Shown: positions 8,478 through 17,490, counted from the stretch's first letter. The stretch: 64,000 bases of DNA from Pseudomonas sp. SG20056 (GCF_031764535.1 NZ_CP134499.1:3596001-3660000), one strand, 5' to 3'. The notes: a model not told the origin generated them from the sequence alone. Translations and numbers: made by a program.

Positions 8478-8912
8478 ATGGCTGACGCCAACCCAAGCAT
8501 CCTTTCGCATATCTCCATCGGCACCAATCAATTCGACAAGGCCACCGCCTTCTACGATCAGGTTCTCGCCACCCTCGGCTGCAAGCGCGTACTCGCCCAC
8601 CCTGGCGCAGTCGCCTATGGCCGCGAATACCCGGAGTTCTGGGTACAGACGCCAATCAACGGTAAACCGGCAAGCATCGGCAATGGCAGCCACTTTGGCT
8701 TTGTCGCGTTGAACAGGGCCGCCGTGCACGATTTCTACCAGGCAGCACTGGAAGCTGGGGCCAGCGACGAAGGCGCCCCCGGCCCCCGCGCAGAATATGG
8801 CGAGCCCTATTACGGCTGCTTTGTCCGCGATCTGGATGGGCACAAGATCGAGGCGGCATTCTGGGATCTGGAAATGATCTACGAGGTATATATCGAGCCA
8901 CACGAGCACTGA
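8478..8912 (+). CDS. VOC-family protein (glyoxalase/dioxygenase fold)
   Basis: 144 residues. Paired beta-alpha-beta-beta-beta units of the vicinal oxygen chelate fold are visible: ILSHISIGTNQFDKATAFYD at the start, SHFGFVALNRAAVHDFYQAA mid-protein, and VRDLDGHKIEAAFWD at the end. His and Glu in those segments are the usual metal ligands. The length is typical of single-domain glyoxalase-like proteins. The substrate is unknown. A strong AAGGAGG box lies about 9 nt before the ATG. Confidence 0.88.
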   Translation: MADANPSILSHISIGTNQFDKATAFYDQVLATLGCKRVLAHPGAVAYGREYPEFWVQTPINGKPASIGNGSHFGFVALNRAAVHDFYQAALEAGASDEGAPGPRAEYGEPYYGCFVRDLDGHKIEAAFWDLEMIYEVYIEPHEH

Positions 8913-8930
8913 TGGCTGAGGCGGTGAAGC

Positions 8931-9677
8931 TCAGGGCGCGGCGGACTGATAACGCTGCGCCGTCTTGGCGATCCAGCCTTCGGCCTGCATCTGCGCCAAG
9001 GCCTCGCTTACCTGCTGATATTCTGCCTGCAAGGCGCGCTGGCGAGAGAAGCCGATATACAAATCGGTACGCGCCTCGGGCTGAAACACCGCCTTGGCGA
9101 TACGGCCATTCCAGCGCGCATCACGCAACTCATAGTCGACCTGGCAATCGGTGCCGATCACCGCTTGCAGGCGGCCACGCACCAGCATTTCCAGCAACTG
9201 GTTTTCCGTATTGACCGCGGTTTTGCGCAGTTGCTGATCTGAGTCGAACGGTTCGAAGTACGCAGACTCCAGCACATGGCCAATCGTCAGACTGGCCAAC
9301 TGGCTATAGCTCTGCAGCGCCTTGGCCTGCGCGGGCGCTGCATAAAAGCGCGGCGCACAGGCGTAGTACGGCTGCGGCAGGTAATGGATATAGCTTTCCC
9401 GCTCAGGGGTTTTCGCCAGCCCGGTCATCAAGTCGGCCTTGCCGTTCTGCAGCGCCGCCAGGCCACGCGCCCAAGGTGCGCGCTGCACCTCGAAGCGCAG
9501 CCCGGTGCGCTGGCTGAGCTGATCGAGCAAGTCGATATCCAACCCGCTCAGCGCGCCATCGCCCTCCTGCATACGAAACGGCGGCCAGATATCAGTCATC
9601 ACCAACAGCGCAGGCGGCTCCTCGGCCTGCAGCGGCGCACCGAGCAACAGCAGCAGAGCAAGCCATGCGCGACGCAT
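8931..9677 (-). CDS. Periplasmic solute-binding protein, family 3
   Basis: 248 residues. A signal peptide (MRRAWLALLLLLGAPLQAEE) precedes a type-3 extracellular solute-binding fold: DIWPPFRMQEGDGALSGLDI at the start, then LLDQLSQRTGLRFEV and GKADLMTGLAKTPERE. Such proteins bind amino acids or act as sensory binding proteins. No permease or ATPase gene is adjacent, so it may be an orphan. The start overlaps the stop of the upstream dehydrogenase as TGATG, implying coupled translation. Confidence 0.85.
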   Translation of the reverse strand: MRRAWLALLLLLGAPLQAEEPPALLVMTDIWPPFRMQEGDGALSGLDIDLLDQLSQRTGLRFEVQRAPWARGLAALQNGKADLMTGLAKTPERESYIHYLPQPYYACAPRFYAAPAQAKALQSYSQLASLTIGHVLESAYFEPFDSDQQLRKTAVNTENQLLEMLVRGRLQAVIGTDCQVDYELRDARWNGRIAKAVFQPEARTDLYIGFSRQRALQAEYQQVSEALAQMQAEGWIAKTAQRYQSAAP

Positions 9678-10522
9678 CAGGAACGTCCTGCACGCTGCGG
9701 CTTCAAGCCGGACAGACGCGGCAACAGCACCCGCTCGAATACCCGCGGGAAAAACCGCGCCAGCACCCGCGCGCGCCAGTCGACATTCGACAGCACCAGC
9801 AGCCGACGACGCTTCAAGGCGCCATGGTAGATCGCCTCGGCGACATCCTGTGGCGAGGCCACCTTGCCCATCGCCAGGGGCGGCTGCGCGGCCACCGAGC
9901 CATCGCCAACCAGGGCATTCTTGCGCAGGTCGGTGGCGGTAAAGCCGGGGCACACCAGCATCACATTGACCCCGGAGCCTTTCAGCTCGTAGCGCAGGGT
10001 TTCAAACAACCCATGCAGGGCATGCTTGCTGGAGTTGTAGGCGCTGCGATACAGCAGCGGCGCAAAGCCTGACAGCGAGCTGAGCACGATGATCTGCCCA
10101 CTGCGAGCGATCAGGCTCGGCAGTGCGGCCTTGGTGCAGTGCAGTGCGCCAAAATAGTTGACCGCCATGATCCGCTGAAACACCGCCAGTTCGGTGTCGG
10201 CAAAACTGCTGCGATGGGTAATACCCGCGTTGTTGACCAGCACATCGATACCGCCAAAGCGTTCGACGGTCAGCGCCATCGCTCGCTCAACTGCCGCGGC
10301 ATCGGCCACATCGCAAAGCACACCGAGGGCCTCGGCGTTGTGGTGATCGGCCAGGTGCTGCACCAGGCTGTCGAGCGCCTGCTGTTGCAAATCGAAAATC
10401 ACCAGCCGCGCCCCCGCCTGCGCCAAGCGCATCGCCAGCGCCCGGCCAATACCGGCGCAGCCGCCCGTAATCACCACAACCTTACGGTCGAATACCTTGT
10501 TGGCGAACACCTTGCGGTACAT
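9677..10522 (-). CDS. Short-chain dehydrogenase/reductase
   Basis: 281 residues. The Rossmann cofactor motif TGGCAGIGRA (about residue 19), NNAG (about residue 93), and the catalytic Ser-Tyr-Lys in SSLSGFAPLLYRSAYNSSKHA define a classical SDR. The C-terminal basic stretch RARVLARFFPRVFERVLLPR may be membrane-associated, as in SDRs acting on lipids. The substrate is unknown. It is translationally coupled to the solute-binding protein. Confidence 0.9.
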   Translation of the reverse strand: MYRKVFANKVFDRKVVVITGGCAGIGRALAMRLAQAGARLVIFDLQQQALDSLVQHLADHHNAEALGVLCDVADAAAVERAMALTVERFGGIDVLVNNAGITHRSSFADTELAVFQRIMAVNYFGALHCTKAALPSLIARSGQIIVLSSLSGFAPLLYRSAYNSSKHALHGLFETLRYELKGSGVNVMLVCPGFTATDLRKNALVGDGSVAAQPPLAMGKVASPQDVAEAIYHGALKRRRLLVLSNVDWRARVLARFFPRVFERVLLPRLSGLKPQRAGRS

Positions 10523-10559
10523 AACCTGTCTCCGACCCTGTTACTGCAAACAGCTGTTA

Positions 10560-10799
10560 CTACAACCTGTTATGGCTGCCATCGCAACAGGGCGGTGTCT
10601 GGGTGTGTTTGCAGCCACAGAAGTACAGGGTGGCATCCTCGTCGGCGTGATACTTGAGTGGGGTAAAACCGCTGCCTTTATGCTTGCCGTCACAGAAAGG
10701 CTGTGCGGCACTCAGTCCGCAGCGGCACCAGAAGTAGTCGTTGCCGGCAGTGACCGCAACCGTATAGGGGCTACGTTGGGCAATCGTTGGGCTATTCAT
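10560..10799 (-). CDS. CDGSH-type iron-sulfur protein
   Basis: 79 residues with two CDGSH units. The first is WCRCGLSAAQPFCDGKH and the second FCGCKHTQTPPCCDGSH. Each supplies three Cys and one His for a [2Fe-2S] cluster, so the protein should hold two clusters. Tandem-motif CDGSH proteins of this size are common in proteobacteria. The role is thought to be electron transfer or redox sensing. A perfect AGGAGGT box precedes the ATG. It stands alone, between the SDR and the divergent endonuclease-like gene. Confidence 0.93.
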   Translation of the reverse strand: MNSPTIAQRSPYTVAVTAGNDYFWCRCGLSAAQPFCDGKHKGSGFTPLKYHADEDATLYFCGCKHTQTPPCCDGSHNRL

Positions 10800-10899
10800 A
10801 TGACCTCCTGGAGCACCCGGTAAGGCGCCGCAACATCGGCATCACCACGCTTCTCCGGTATGCTCCCTCAGCATAGTCCACCCGCCGGCGAGCCTGTTT

Positions 10900-11991
10900 A
10901 TGCCCCTGCCCCGACTTCTGCGCCTCTCCCTGCTTAGCCTGGCCAGCCTGCTCTGCGTGCTGACCGCGCTGATCTACAGCCTGACCTGGCACCCAGCCGC
11001 CCGCGAAGCCGCCCCGGTGAGCTGCCAGACCAGCGCGCCACAGCTGCAACCGGGCCAAGCCCTGAAAGTCATGACCTGGAACATCCAATACCTGGCCGGC
11101 AAACGCTATGTGTTCTGGTATGACCTGGCGGACGACAGCGGTCCCGACAAGCGCCCCAGCGCAGAAGACCTCGCGTTCACCCTGGATGAAGTTGCCCGCA
11201 TCCTGCGTGATGAACAGCCCGATATCGTGCTGCTGCAGGAGCTGCACAACGGCGCCAAGGCCACCGATTACCAGAACCAGTTGGCGCTACTGCACGAGCG
11301 CCTGAGCGACCTCTATCCATGCAGCAGCCAGGCCTATTACTGGAAGGCCGCATTTGTGCCGCATCCGCAGATTCTCGGCAGTGTCGGCATGCAACTGGGC
11401 ACCCTCAGCCGCTTTCAGATCGCCCGTGCCGAACGCCTGCAACTGCCGCTGATGCCCGCTAACCTGATCAGCCGCCAGTTCAACCTCAAGCGTGCCCTCT
11501 TGGTCAGTCACCTGCCCGTGCGTGGCGGTGGCGAACTGGTCGCCATCAACACTCATCTGGATGCCTTCGCCCAGGGCAATGACACCATGCAGCGCCAGGT
11601 GGCCATGACCAGCAGCCTGCTCGACCAACTGCAGGCCGACGGCATACCCTGGCTCATTGGCGGCGACTTCAATCTGCTGCCGCCCGGCCAGTACCAACAT
11701 CTGCCCGAGAACCAACGCAGCTGGTACAGCCCTGCCAGTGAACTGCAGCAACTGGCTGAACGCTACCCGATGGTGCCCAGCCTGGAGCAGGCCAACGGTG
11801 ATGAACAGGCGCGCTGGTATACCCATTACCCCAACGATCCAGCAGTGACCGGCCCGGATCGTACCCTCGACTACCTGTTTCACAGCCCACAGCTGACGCT
11901 ACTCGACAGCCAGGTACGCCAGCACGACAGCCTAGGCATTTCCGACCACCTGCCGGTGCTCGCCCGCCTGCTGCTGCCGACGCTCGACTAA
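10900..11991 (+). CDS. Endonuclease/exonuclease/phosphatase-family protein
   Basis: 363 residues. An N-terminal membrane segment (LLRLSLLSLASLLCVLTALI) anchors or exports the protein. The EEP fold motifs follow: VMTWNIQYL (Asn), VLLQELHNG (catalytic Glu), INTHLDAF, GGDFNLLP (Asp, Asn) and LGISDHLPVLA (Asp-His pair). The fold covers nucleases, inositol-phosphatases and sphingomyelinase-like enzymes. The exact substrate cannot be told. It is a single gene. Confidence 0.9.
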   Translation: MPLPRLLRLSLLSLASLLCVLTALIYSLTWHPAAREAAPVSCQTSAPQLQPGQALKVMTWNIQYLAGKRYVFWYDLADDSGPDKRPSAEDLAFTLDEVARILRDEQPDIVLLQELHNGAKATDYQNQLALLHERLSDLYPCSSQAYYWKAAFVPHPQILGSVGMQLGTLSRFQIARAERLQLPLMPANLISRQFNLKRALLVSHLPVRGGGELVAINTHLDAFAQGNDTMQRQVAMTSSLLDQLQADGIPWLIGGDFNLLPPGQYQHLPENQRSWYSPASELQQLAERYPMVPSLEQANGDEQARWYTHYPNDPAVTGPDRTLDYLFHSPQLTLLDSQVRQHDSLGISDHLPVLARLLLPTLD

Positions 11992-12100
11992 GCTTTTTCA
12001 GCAAGCCACTGGACAAAACTGCTGGCAGTTAGCCATGCTCGCCCAATGTGACACTTTTATAACGAAAAGACGGCAGATAGCCGCAGTACGTACCCATTTG

Positions 12101-12844
12101 ATGCCACGATTCCTTTTCCTCGCGCTGGCTGCAGCCCTGTACTGCAGCACCAGCCTCGCCGCTCCCGCCGATGATCAGCGACCATTGGTGCAGGTGGGTT
12201 ATTACGAATTCCCCCCCTATTCCTACACCGACAGTCAGGGCCGCTCGACGGGCGCCATGCTGCAGCTGAGCAAGCGCCTGCTGGAGCATGCGGGCTACCG
12301 CCCCCAACTGCGTTCCTACCCTAGCGCGCGACTGTACAACGCCCTGCAGGATGGCAGCGTGCAGGTCTGGCCAGGCGCACCGGGCAAAATCGAACTGCGC
12401 GCACACACCCTGGAAACCAATACCCTGCTGGGCGAGATCGTGCTCAACCTGTATTTCCGCCGGGACACCCTGATGCCGCGCCTGCCCGACGACCTCAAAG
12501 GCCGTGGGGTGATCATGATCAGCGGCTACACCTACTGGCAGCCGGTCAACGAAATGCTCAATGACCCGCAGCTCGCCGTAGAGCAACACCGCACTGGCAC
12601 CCATACCGCCGCCCTGGAAATGCTCCAGCGCCGCCGCGGGGATTTTCTGCTCGACTACCAAACGCCGGTAGAACAGGCACGCAGACGCCTGGGCATGTAC
12701 GAGCTGCCGTATGTGGAGCTGCAGCGCATCCCGCTGAAGCTGATTGTGTCCAATAAAGCCCCCGGCGCTGAAGCCCTGCGCGATGCACTGGATCGTGCCT
12801 ATGCCGAGCTGCAGGCTGCTGGCGAAGACCTGCGCCTGCCTTAA
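12101..12844 (+). CDS. Periplasmic solute-binding protein, family 3
   Basis: 247 residues with a signal peptide (MPRFLFLALAAALYCSTSLA) and the fold of type-3 solute-binding proteins, opening VQVGYYEFPPYSYTDSQGRS. It has no neighbouring ABC permease, like the similar protein at 8931-9677; such orphans can serve as sensors. The ATG at 12101 gives the clean signal peptide, whereas an in-frame start at 12035 does not. The stop is followed at once by the structured repeat. Confidence 0.82.
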   Translation: MPRFLFLALAAALYCSTSLAAPADDQRPLVQVGYYEFPPYSYTDSQGRSTGAMLQLSKRLLEHAGYRPQLRSYPSARLYNALQDGSVQVWPGAPGKIELRAHTLETNTLLGEIVLNLYFRRDTLMPRLPDDLKGRGVIMISGYTYWQPVNEMLNDPQLAVEQHRTGTHTAALEMLQRRRGDFLLDYQTPVEQARRRLGMYELPYVELQRIPLKLIVSNKAPGAEALRDALDRAYAELQAAGEDLRLP

Positions 12845-12985
12845 GAACCTGCTTTCAATCTGCTGCGCGTCGGCCCCGCTACGTTAAAAACAGGCTCGGA
12901 ATGCTCGTGTACAGCTCGTACACTCCGCTTCCTCGCCTGTTTTCGCCTTGCAGGACTCTAGCTCGCAAGATCGTAAGTAGGTTCT
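12844..12985. repeat. Structured intergenic repeat, copy 1
   Basis: A 142-bp element that fills the gap between the solute-binding protein gene and hrpB. Its ends are near-perfect inverted repeats (AGAACCTGCTT and AAGTAGGTTCT, one mismatch). Inside, AAAACAGGC (12887) pairs with GCCTGTTTT (12935), GGAA pairs with TTCC, and GTGTAC pairs with GTACAC around a 5-nt loop. A homologous copy in reverse orientation lies at 34473-34614. No coding capacity is evident. Confidence 0.85.
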
Positions 12986-12989
12986 CAGC

Positions 12990-15524
12990 CTACTTACGCG
13001 GCTTGGCCCGCGCGGTGGGCTCGGCGATCAGCGGATCATCCGGCCAGTAGTGTTTCGGGTACCTGCCCTTGAGGTCTTTCTTCACCTCGGCATAGGTGCT
13101 GCGCCAGAAGTTGGCCAGATCCTGAGTCACCTGCACTGGCCGCCTCGCCGGCGACAGCAGGTGCAACTTGACCACCTGGCGACCGCCGGCAATGCGTGGC
13201 GTATCGGCCAGACCGAACAGCTCCTGTAAACGCACCGCCAACACCGGCGGCTGCTCGCTGTAATCCAGACTGATGCGCGAACCAGAAGGCACCTGCACGC
13301 TGCGTGGCGCCAACTCATCCAGACGTTGCGGCAGCGGCCAGGGCAGCAGATTGAGCAGCAGGCTGGGTAAATCCAGGTTGGCGAAATGGCTGAGCCGGGT
13401 GACGTTATCCAGATAGGGCTGCAGCCAGCTCTCCAGCGTCGCCAGCAAGGCAGCATCACTGACATCCGGCCATTCACTGGCGTCTTTGCTGGCCAAGTCC
13501 AGCGTGCGCAGCAACGCCACCCGCGCCTGCCATTGGCGTAACTCCGGCGTCCAGGGCAGCAGCGCCAGGCCCTTGCGCCGTACCAGGCCGAGCATGGCGC
13601 GACTGCGCTGTTGCGCATCGAGCCCGGTCAGCGGCTCTCGCGACAACACCAGCTCACCGACCTTGCGCTGGCGTTCGGCGCGCAGGGCGCCTTCGCGTTC
13701 ATCCCAATCCAGCACGTCCAGGTTGCTGACCTGCTCAGCCAGCACCCCCTCGAATAGCTTTGGTTCCAGCTCAGCGGCCAGGTAGATGCGCTCTTCACGC
13801 TGCCCCTGGCGGCTGCCCAGATCCGCCACCACCAGCCAGCTGTGTTTCATCAGGCCATCGACTTCGGTAAACAGCGCCGCCCGGCCGTTGGCCAAACGGT
13901 ATTCCGCGCCGCCGTCACGCCGCTGCTGAGCGATGCGATCCGGGTAGGCAAACGCCAGCAACGCGCCCAGCCAGCGCGGATGCTCGGGATCGCTGACTGC
14001 CTGCGGGCTGGGCCGGCGCTTGAGGTACCCCTGAAACTGCCGGGCCAGTTGCCGGGCGCGCTGCACCCCGCCCTGACTGCCGCGCGCGCCGCGTGACTCA
14101 CCCGCCAGCAAGGCCAATCGGCTGTGCAGATCAGCGCCCGCGCCACGCAGAATGTCGCGTTCACCGAGCAAGGCTGCCAGGTCGCAAGCGAGGGCACCCA
14201 AACCCAACTCCTGACCACGCAGCAGTAGATGGGCGATACGCGGATGAGTCGGCAGTTCAGCCATGGCCTGACCGTGAGCGGTCAATTTGCCTTGAGCATC
14301 CACCGCGCCCAGCCGCTCCAATAGCTCCAAAGCCTGGGCATAGGCCGCCGCCGGCGGCGGATCAAGCCAAACCAGTTCGGCCGGCTGCACGCCCCAGCGC
14401 ACCAGCTGCAAGGCCAGGCCGGCGAGGTCGGCCTGGAGCATCTCCGCCGTGCCGTAGGCCGCCAATTGCTCATGCTGCGCCTGCGACCACAGCCGATAAC
14501 AGACGCCCGGTTGCAAGCGCCCAGCCCGCCCGCTGCGCTGAGTGGCCGAGGCGCGGGAAATACGCTGGGTGTCCAGGCGGGTCATGCCACTGTTCGGGTC
14601 AAAGCGCGGTACCCGCGCAAGACCGGCATCAATAACCACCCGCACGCCATCGATGGTCAGGCTGGTTTCGGCGATGTTGGTCGCCAGCACCACCTTGCGC
14701 AGGCCCGGTGATGCCGGCTCGATGGCCGCGCGCTGGGCGCTAAGATCCAGTTCGCCATGCAGCGGGCAGAGCAGAATGTCGCGACGCCCGGCCAGGGACT
14801 CTGCCAGTTGTTCGTTGACCCGGCGAATCTCCGCCTGCCCCGGTAGAAACACCAGCAGGCTGCCCGGTTCATCGGCCAGCGCCTGCAGGATGGTCTGCAG
14901 CACTTTCGGCTCGACCCACTCGCCCGCCTGCCAGGGCGCGCCCCAGCGGATATCCACGGGGAACATCCGCCCTTCGCTGCGCAGCACCGGCGCATCGCCG
15001 AGCAGGCCCGCCAACCGCTCACCTTCAAGGGTTGCCGACATCAGCAGCACCTTGAGCGGCAGTTCGCCGGAGTCCGCACCACGAAACATCGCTCGACCAT
15101 TCAGGCACAGCGCCAGCGCCAGGTCCGCATCCAGACTGCGCTCATGAAATTCATCGAAGATCACCAGACCGACGCCTTCCAGCGCCGGGTCGTCCTGCAG
15201 CCGCCGCGCCAGAATGCCTTCGGTGACCACTTCGATACGGGTGCGCGGGCCGACCTTGCTGTCCAGGCGGATGCGATAACCGACGGTTTCCCCCACCGCC
15301 TCACCCAGCTCACTGGCCAGGCGCTCGGCCGCAGCGCGCGCCGCCAACCGCCGAGGCTCAAGCATGATGATGGTCTGCCCGGCCAGCCAGGGCTGGGTCA
15401 GCAGCGCCAGCGGCACGCGGGTGGTCTTGCCGGCACCGGGCGGCGCTTCGAGCACCGCTTCGTCACGCAGGGCAAGGGCCTGACACAGCTCAGGCAGCAG
15501 CACATCGATTGGCAGGGAATTCAT
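12990..15524 (-). CDS. hrpB: ATP-dependent helicase HrpB
   Basis: 844 residues of the DEAH/RHA helicase group. Walker A is APPGAGKTTRVPL (about residue 28). Motif II is the HrpB-type DEFH in IFDEFHERSLDADLAL. Motif III is LMSATLEG. Motifs V-VI are VLATNIAETSLTIDG and QRSGRAGR. The C-terminal HrpB domain ends with the usual WPDDPLIAEPTARAK-like tail. It probably remodels RNA. The ATG at 15524 has GGAG upstream; a TTG five codons earlier is weaker. The length matches the family (about 820-850). Confidence 0.96.
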   Translation of the reverse strand: MNSLPIDVLLPELCQALALRDEAVLEAPPGAGKTTRVPLALLTQPWLAGQTIIMLEPRRLAARAAAERLASELGEAVGETVGYRIRLDSKVGPRTRIEVVTEGILARRLQDDPALEGVGLVIFDEFHERSLDADLALALCLNGRAMFRGADSGELPLKVLLMSATLEGERLAGLLGDAPVLRSEGRMFPVDIRWGAPWQAGEWVEPKVLQTILQALADEPGSLLVFLPGQAEIRRVNEQLAESLAGRRDILLCPLHGELDLSAQRAAIEPASPGLRKVVLATNIAETSLTIDGVRVVIDAGLARVPRFDPNSGMTRLDTQRISRASATQRSGRAGRLQPGVCYRLWSQAQHEQLAAYGTAEMLQADLAGLALQLVRWGVQPAELVWLDPPPAAAYAQALELLERLGAVDAQGKLTAHGQAMAELPTHPRIAHLLLRGQELGLGALACDLAALLGERDILRGAGADLHSRLALLAGESRGARGSQGGVQRARQLARQFQGYLKRRPSPQAVSDPEHPRWLGALLAFAYPDRIAQQRRDGGAEYRLANGRAALFTEVDGLMKHSWLVVADLGSRQGQREERIYLAAELEPKLFEGVLAEQVSNLDVLDWDEREGALRAERQRKVGELVLSREPLTGLDAQQRSRAMLGLVRRKGLALLPWTPELRQWQARVALLRTLDLASKDASEWPDVSDAALLATLESWLQPYLDNVTRLSHFANLDLPSLLLNLLPWPLPQRLDELAPRSVQVPSGSRISLDYSEQPPVLAVRLQELFGLADTPRIAGGRQVVKLHLLSPARRPVQVTQDLANFWRSTYAEVKKDLKGRYPKHYWPDDPLIAEPTARAKPRK

Positions 15525-15690
15525 GCGGGCTCCATTCAAGGCGCGGGATTATAACGGCGAACCTGTAGAGCATTGGCGCTGTCTGAGTGTTAGGTATGGC
15601 TGCGCGAAATAGCGCTGGCAGCGCCTGACGCAGCGGCATTGCAATACAGGCATTGGTATAGTTGCGCCACTTTTTCCATGGAGATGTTCA

Positions 15691-16110
15691 ATGCGCACCC
15701 AAACCCGCGTTATCGGTGGCCTTATCGTCGCCGCGTTGCTCACCCAACTGACCGCCTGCGGCACCCTGTTCTTCCCGGATCGCCGCGGCCAGATCGAAGG
15801 CCGCATCGACCCCATGGTCGCTGGGCTCAACGCTATCGGCATCCTGTTCTATGTGATCCCAGGACTGATCGCCTTTGGTATCGACTTCGCCACCGGCGCG
15901 ATCTACCTACCGGGCGGCCTGACCTCGCAAGTTGACCCGCAAGACCTGCAGAATGTGGTGGATGCTGACGGCAAGGTCGATCCGATCAAGCTCAAGGCAC
16001 TGATCGAAGTGCAAACGGGCCACAGCCTGCCGCTTGATGACCCGCGCCTGATTCAGCACAGCGGCAGTGCCGAGCAACTGGCAGCCTATGGTCTGCGCCC
16101 AGCAGCCTAA
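15691..16110 (+). CDS. Conserved lipoprotein of unknown function
   Basis: 139 residues. A lipobox (LTQLTACG, Cys about 23) follows a hydrophobic signal, so it is a predicted lipoprotein. A second hydrophobic segment (GILFYVIPGLIAFGIDFA) is followed by a soluble tail with DADGKVDPIKLKALIEVQTG. I recognise no domain. It is flanked by hrpB (divergent) and a terminator, so it is monocistronic. Confidence 0.75.
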   Translation: MRTQTRVIGGLIVAALLTQLTACGTLFFPDRRGQIEGRIDPMVAGLNAIGILFYVIPGLIAFGIDFATGAIYLPGGLTSQVDPQDLQNVVDADGKVDPIKLKALIEVQTGHSLPLDDPRLIQHSGSAEQLAAYGLRPAA

Positions 16111-16134
16111 GCCCGGCACCAGCAAGCCCAAACT

Positions 16135-16161
16135 AAAAGCCCGTTTTCCGACGGGTTTTTG
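16135..16161 (+). terminator. Intrinsic terminator
   Basis: A stem AGCCCGT/ACGGGTT-like pair closes around TTTCCG, with AAA before and TTTTT after. It ends the lipoprotein gene, upstream of the cation-efflux gene. Confidence 0.8.
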
Positions 16162-16208
16162 TTATTTAGCGCTAGCCTTGGCAGAACTCGCCCCATTCTG
16201 GATAGCCC

Positions 16209-17105
16209 GTGAACATACAACCGCAACACGCCCGCCTGATGCGCCTGGCGACCTTCGCCGCACTGGCGGCGGCACTTACGCTGGCACTGGCCAAAGCCAT
16301 TGCCTGGTGGCTCAGCGGCTCGGTCAGCCTGCTGGCGGGGCTGACCGACTCGCTGCTTGATGGCGCCGCTTCGCTGCTCAACCTGATCGCCGTGCACTAC
16401 GCCCTGCGCCCGGCCGATGAGGATCACCGCTACGGTCACGGTAAGGCCGAAGCCCTAGCTGGCCTGGGCCAGGCGCTGTTTATCGGCGCCAGCGCGATCT
16501 TAGTCGGCAGTCACGCCATCGACCGCCTACTCAATCCCGAACCGATTGGTGCGCCGGCCTTGGGCATCGCGGTGATGCTACTGTCGCTGGCAATCACCAT
16601 CGCCCTGCTGATGTTTCAGAACCATGTGGTGAAACTGACCGGCTCCACCGCGATTCGCGCCGATTCGCTGCACTACCGCTCGGACCTGTTACTCAACAGC
16701 AGCATCCTCCTGGCATTGCTGCTGGCCAGTTACGGCTGGCCGCAGCTGGACGCCATCTTCGGTATCGGCATTGCGCTGTATATCTTCTGGAGCGCCATCA
16801 GCATCGTCCGCGAAGCCGCCACCGTGCTGATGGATCAGGAGCTCGACCCGCAGATCAGCGCACAGATGCACAGCCTGGCCTGCGCCGTGCCCGGCGTGCT
16901 GGGCGTGCATGACTTGCGCACGCGGCTCTCCGGCACCCGCTGGTTCGTTCAGCTGCATGTGGAGCTGCCGGGCGAGTTGAGCCTGCAGCATGCCCACGGC
17001 CTGTGCGATCAGGTTGAAGCGGCGATCCGCAGCGAGTTCCCCCGCGCCGAGGTACTGGTACACGCCGACCCGAGTAATGCGGCACCGCCAGCAGCGGTCT
17101 CTTGA
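16209..17105 (+). CDS. Cation diffusion facilitator (FieF-type)
   Basis: 298 residues. Six membrane segments precede a cytoplasmic C-terminal domain from about residue 210. The metal-site pattern SLLDGAASLLN (Asp in TM2) and HRYGHGKAEALAGLGQ (about residue 75), plus SLHYRSDLLLN in TM5 with its Asp, are typical of the FieF/Zn-Fe group. It exports divalent metal ions in exchange for protons. The start is GTG at 16209, which fits the family N-terminus. The terminator palindrome at 17176 follows. Confidence 0.92.
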   Translation: MNIQPQHARLMRLATFAALAAALTLALAKAIAWWLSGSVSLLAGLTDSLLDGAASLLNLIAVHYALRPADEDHRYGHGKAEALAGLGQALFIGASAILVGSHAIDRLLNPEPIGAPALGIAVMLLSLAITIALLMFQNHVVKLTGSTAIRADSLHYRSDLLLNSSILLALLLASYGWPQLDAIFGIGIALYIFWSAISIVREAATVLMDQELDPQISAQMHSLACAVPGVLGVHDLRTRLSGTRWFVQLHVELPGELSLQHAHGLCDQVEAAIRSEFPRAEVLVHADPSNAAPPAAVS

Positions 17106-17175
17106 AGGTAGCGAGCAGGTAACAGGAGTCGCCTGGCACCAGGTTTAGCGTCGCGCAGCCGAAGACAGCGGGCAC

Positions 17176-17211
17176 AAAAAAGGGGAAGGCCTGCAGGCCT
17201 TCCCCTTTTTT
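17176..17211. terminator. Perfect 36-bp palindromic terminator
   Basis: AAAAAAGGGGAAGGCCTG is followed immediately by its exact reverse complement. The A-tract and T-tract allow action on both strands. It ends the cation-efflux gene and stands 10 nt past the stop of the possible minus-strand small gene. Confidence 0.92.
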
Positions 17212-17220
17212 GCGTGTCCG

Positions 17221-17409
17221 TCATTGTGGCGATGGTAACGCCTTTTCTTCGCCTACCTGGTTGGGCAGTGCGAACCCGGGTGCCGTGACGATCCGGTTGG
17301 ATCGGCGGCGACCGCTCACCTGATTGGGCGAGGCGGCTGGACGTGTCGTCCGGGCCTTGAAATTGAGGTAAAGCTTACGCCTGCCGACGCAGTGAAAGAT
17401 TGCGAACAT
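17221..17409 (-). CDS. Possible small protein with duplicated PNQV motif
   Basis: A frame of 62 codons from ATG 17409 (68 from GTG 17427) that I do not recognise. It carries a duplicated segment, RPAASPNQVSG then TAPGFALPNQVG. The DNA repeats behind it are spaced by exactly 63 nt, so the frame is kept. A bidirectional terminator follows 10 nt after its stop. Against it: no clear ribosome-binding site, basic and low-complexity composition, and no family match I can name. It may be a remnant or a non-coding structured repeat. Confidence 0.3.
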   Translation of the reverse strand: MFAIFHCVGRRKLYLNFKARTTRPAASPNQVSGRRRSNRIVTAPGFALPNQVGEEKALPSPQ

Positions 17410-17490
17410 TGCTGAAATACCCACCACTTGCGCAATTAATCACCACAAGCGCATCATCCTGCACAACCGAATAACGAAAGCAGGATAAAG

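Larger units (their letters stand above)
17106..17490. other. Gap: terminator palindrome, tandem duplication, leader of Lrp gene
   Basis: About 385 nt between the cation-efflux gene and the Lrp/AsnC regulator. It holds a perfect 36-bp terminator palindrome (17176-17211) and two imperfect direct repeats beginning ACCTGGTTGGGC (17255) and ACCTGATTGGGC (17318), exactly 63 nt apart. A short minus-strand frame (listed separately) runs across the repeats. The AT-richer region 17400-17490 is the probable promoter of the regulator. No RNA gene is recognised. Confidence 0.6.
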
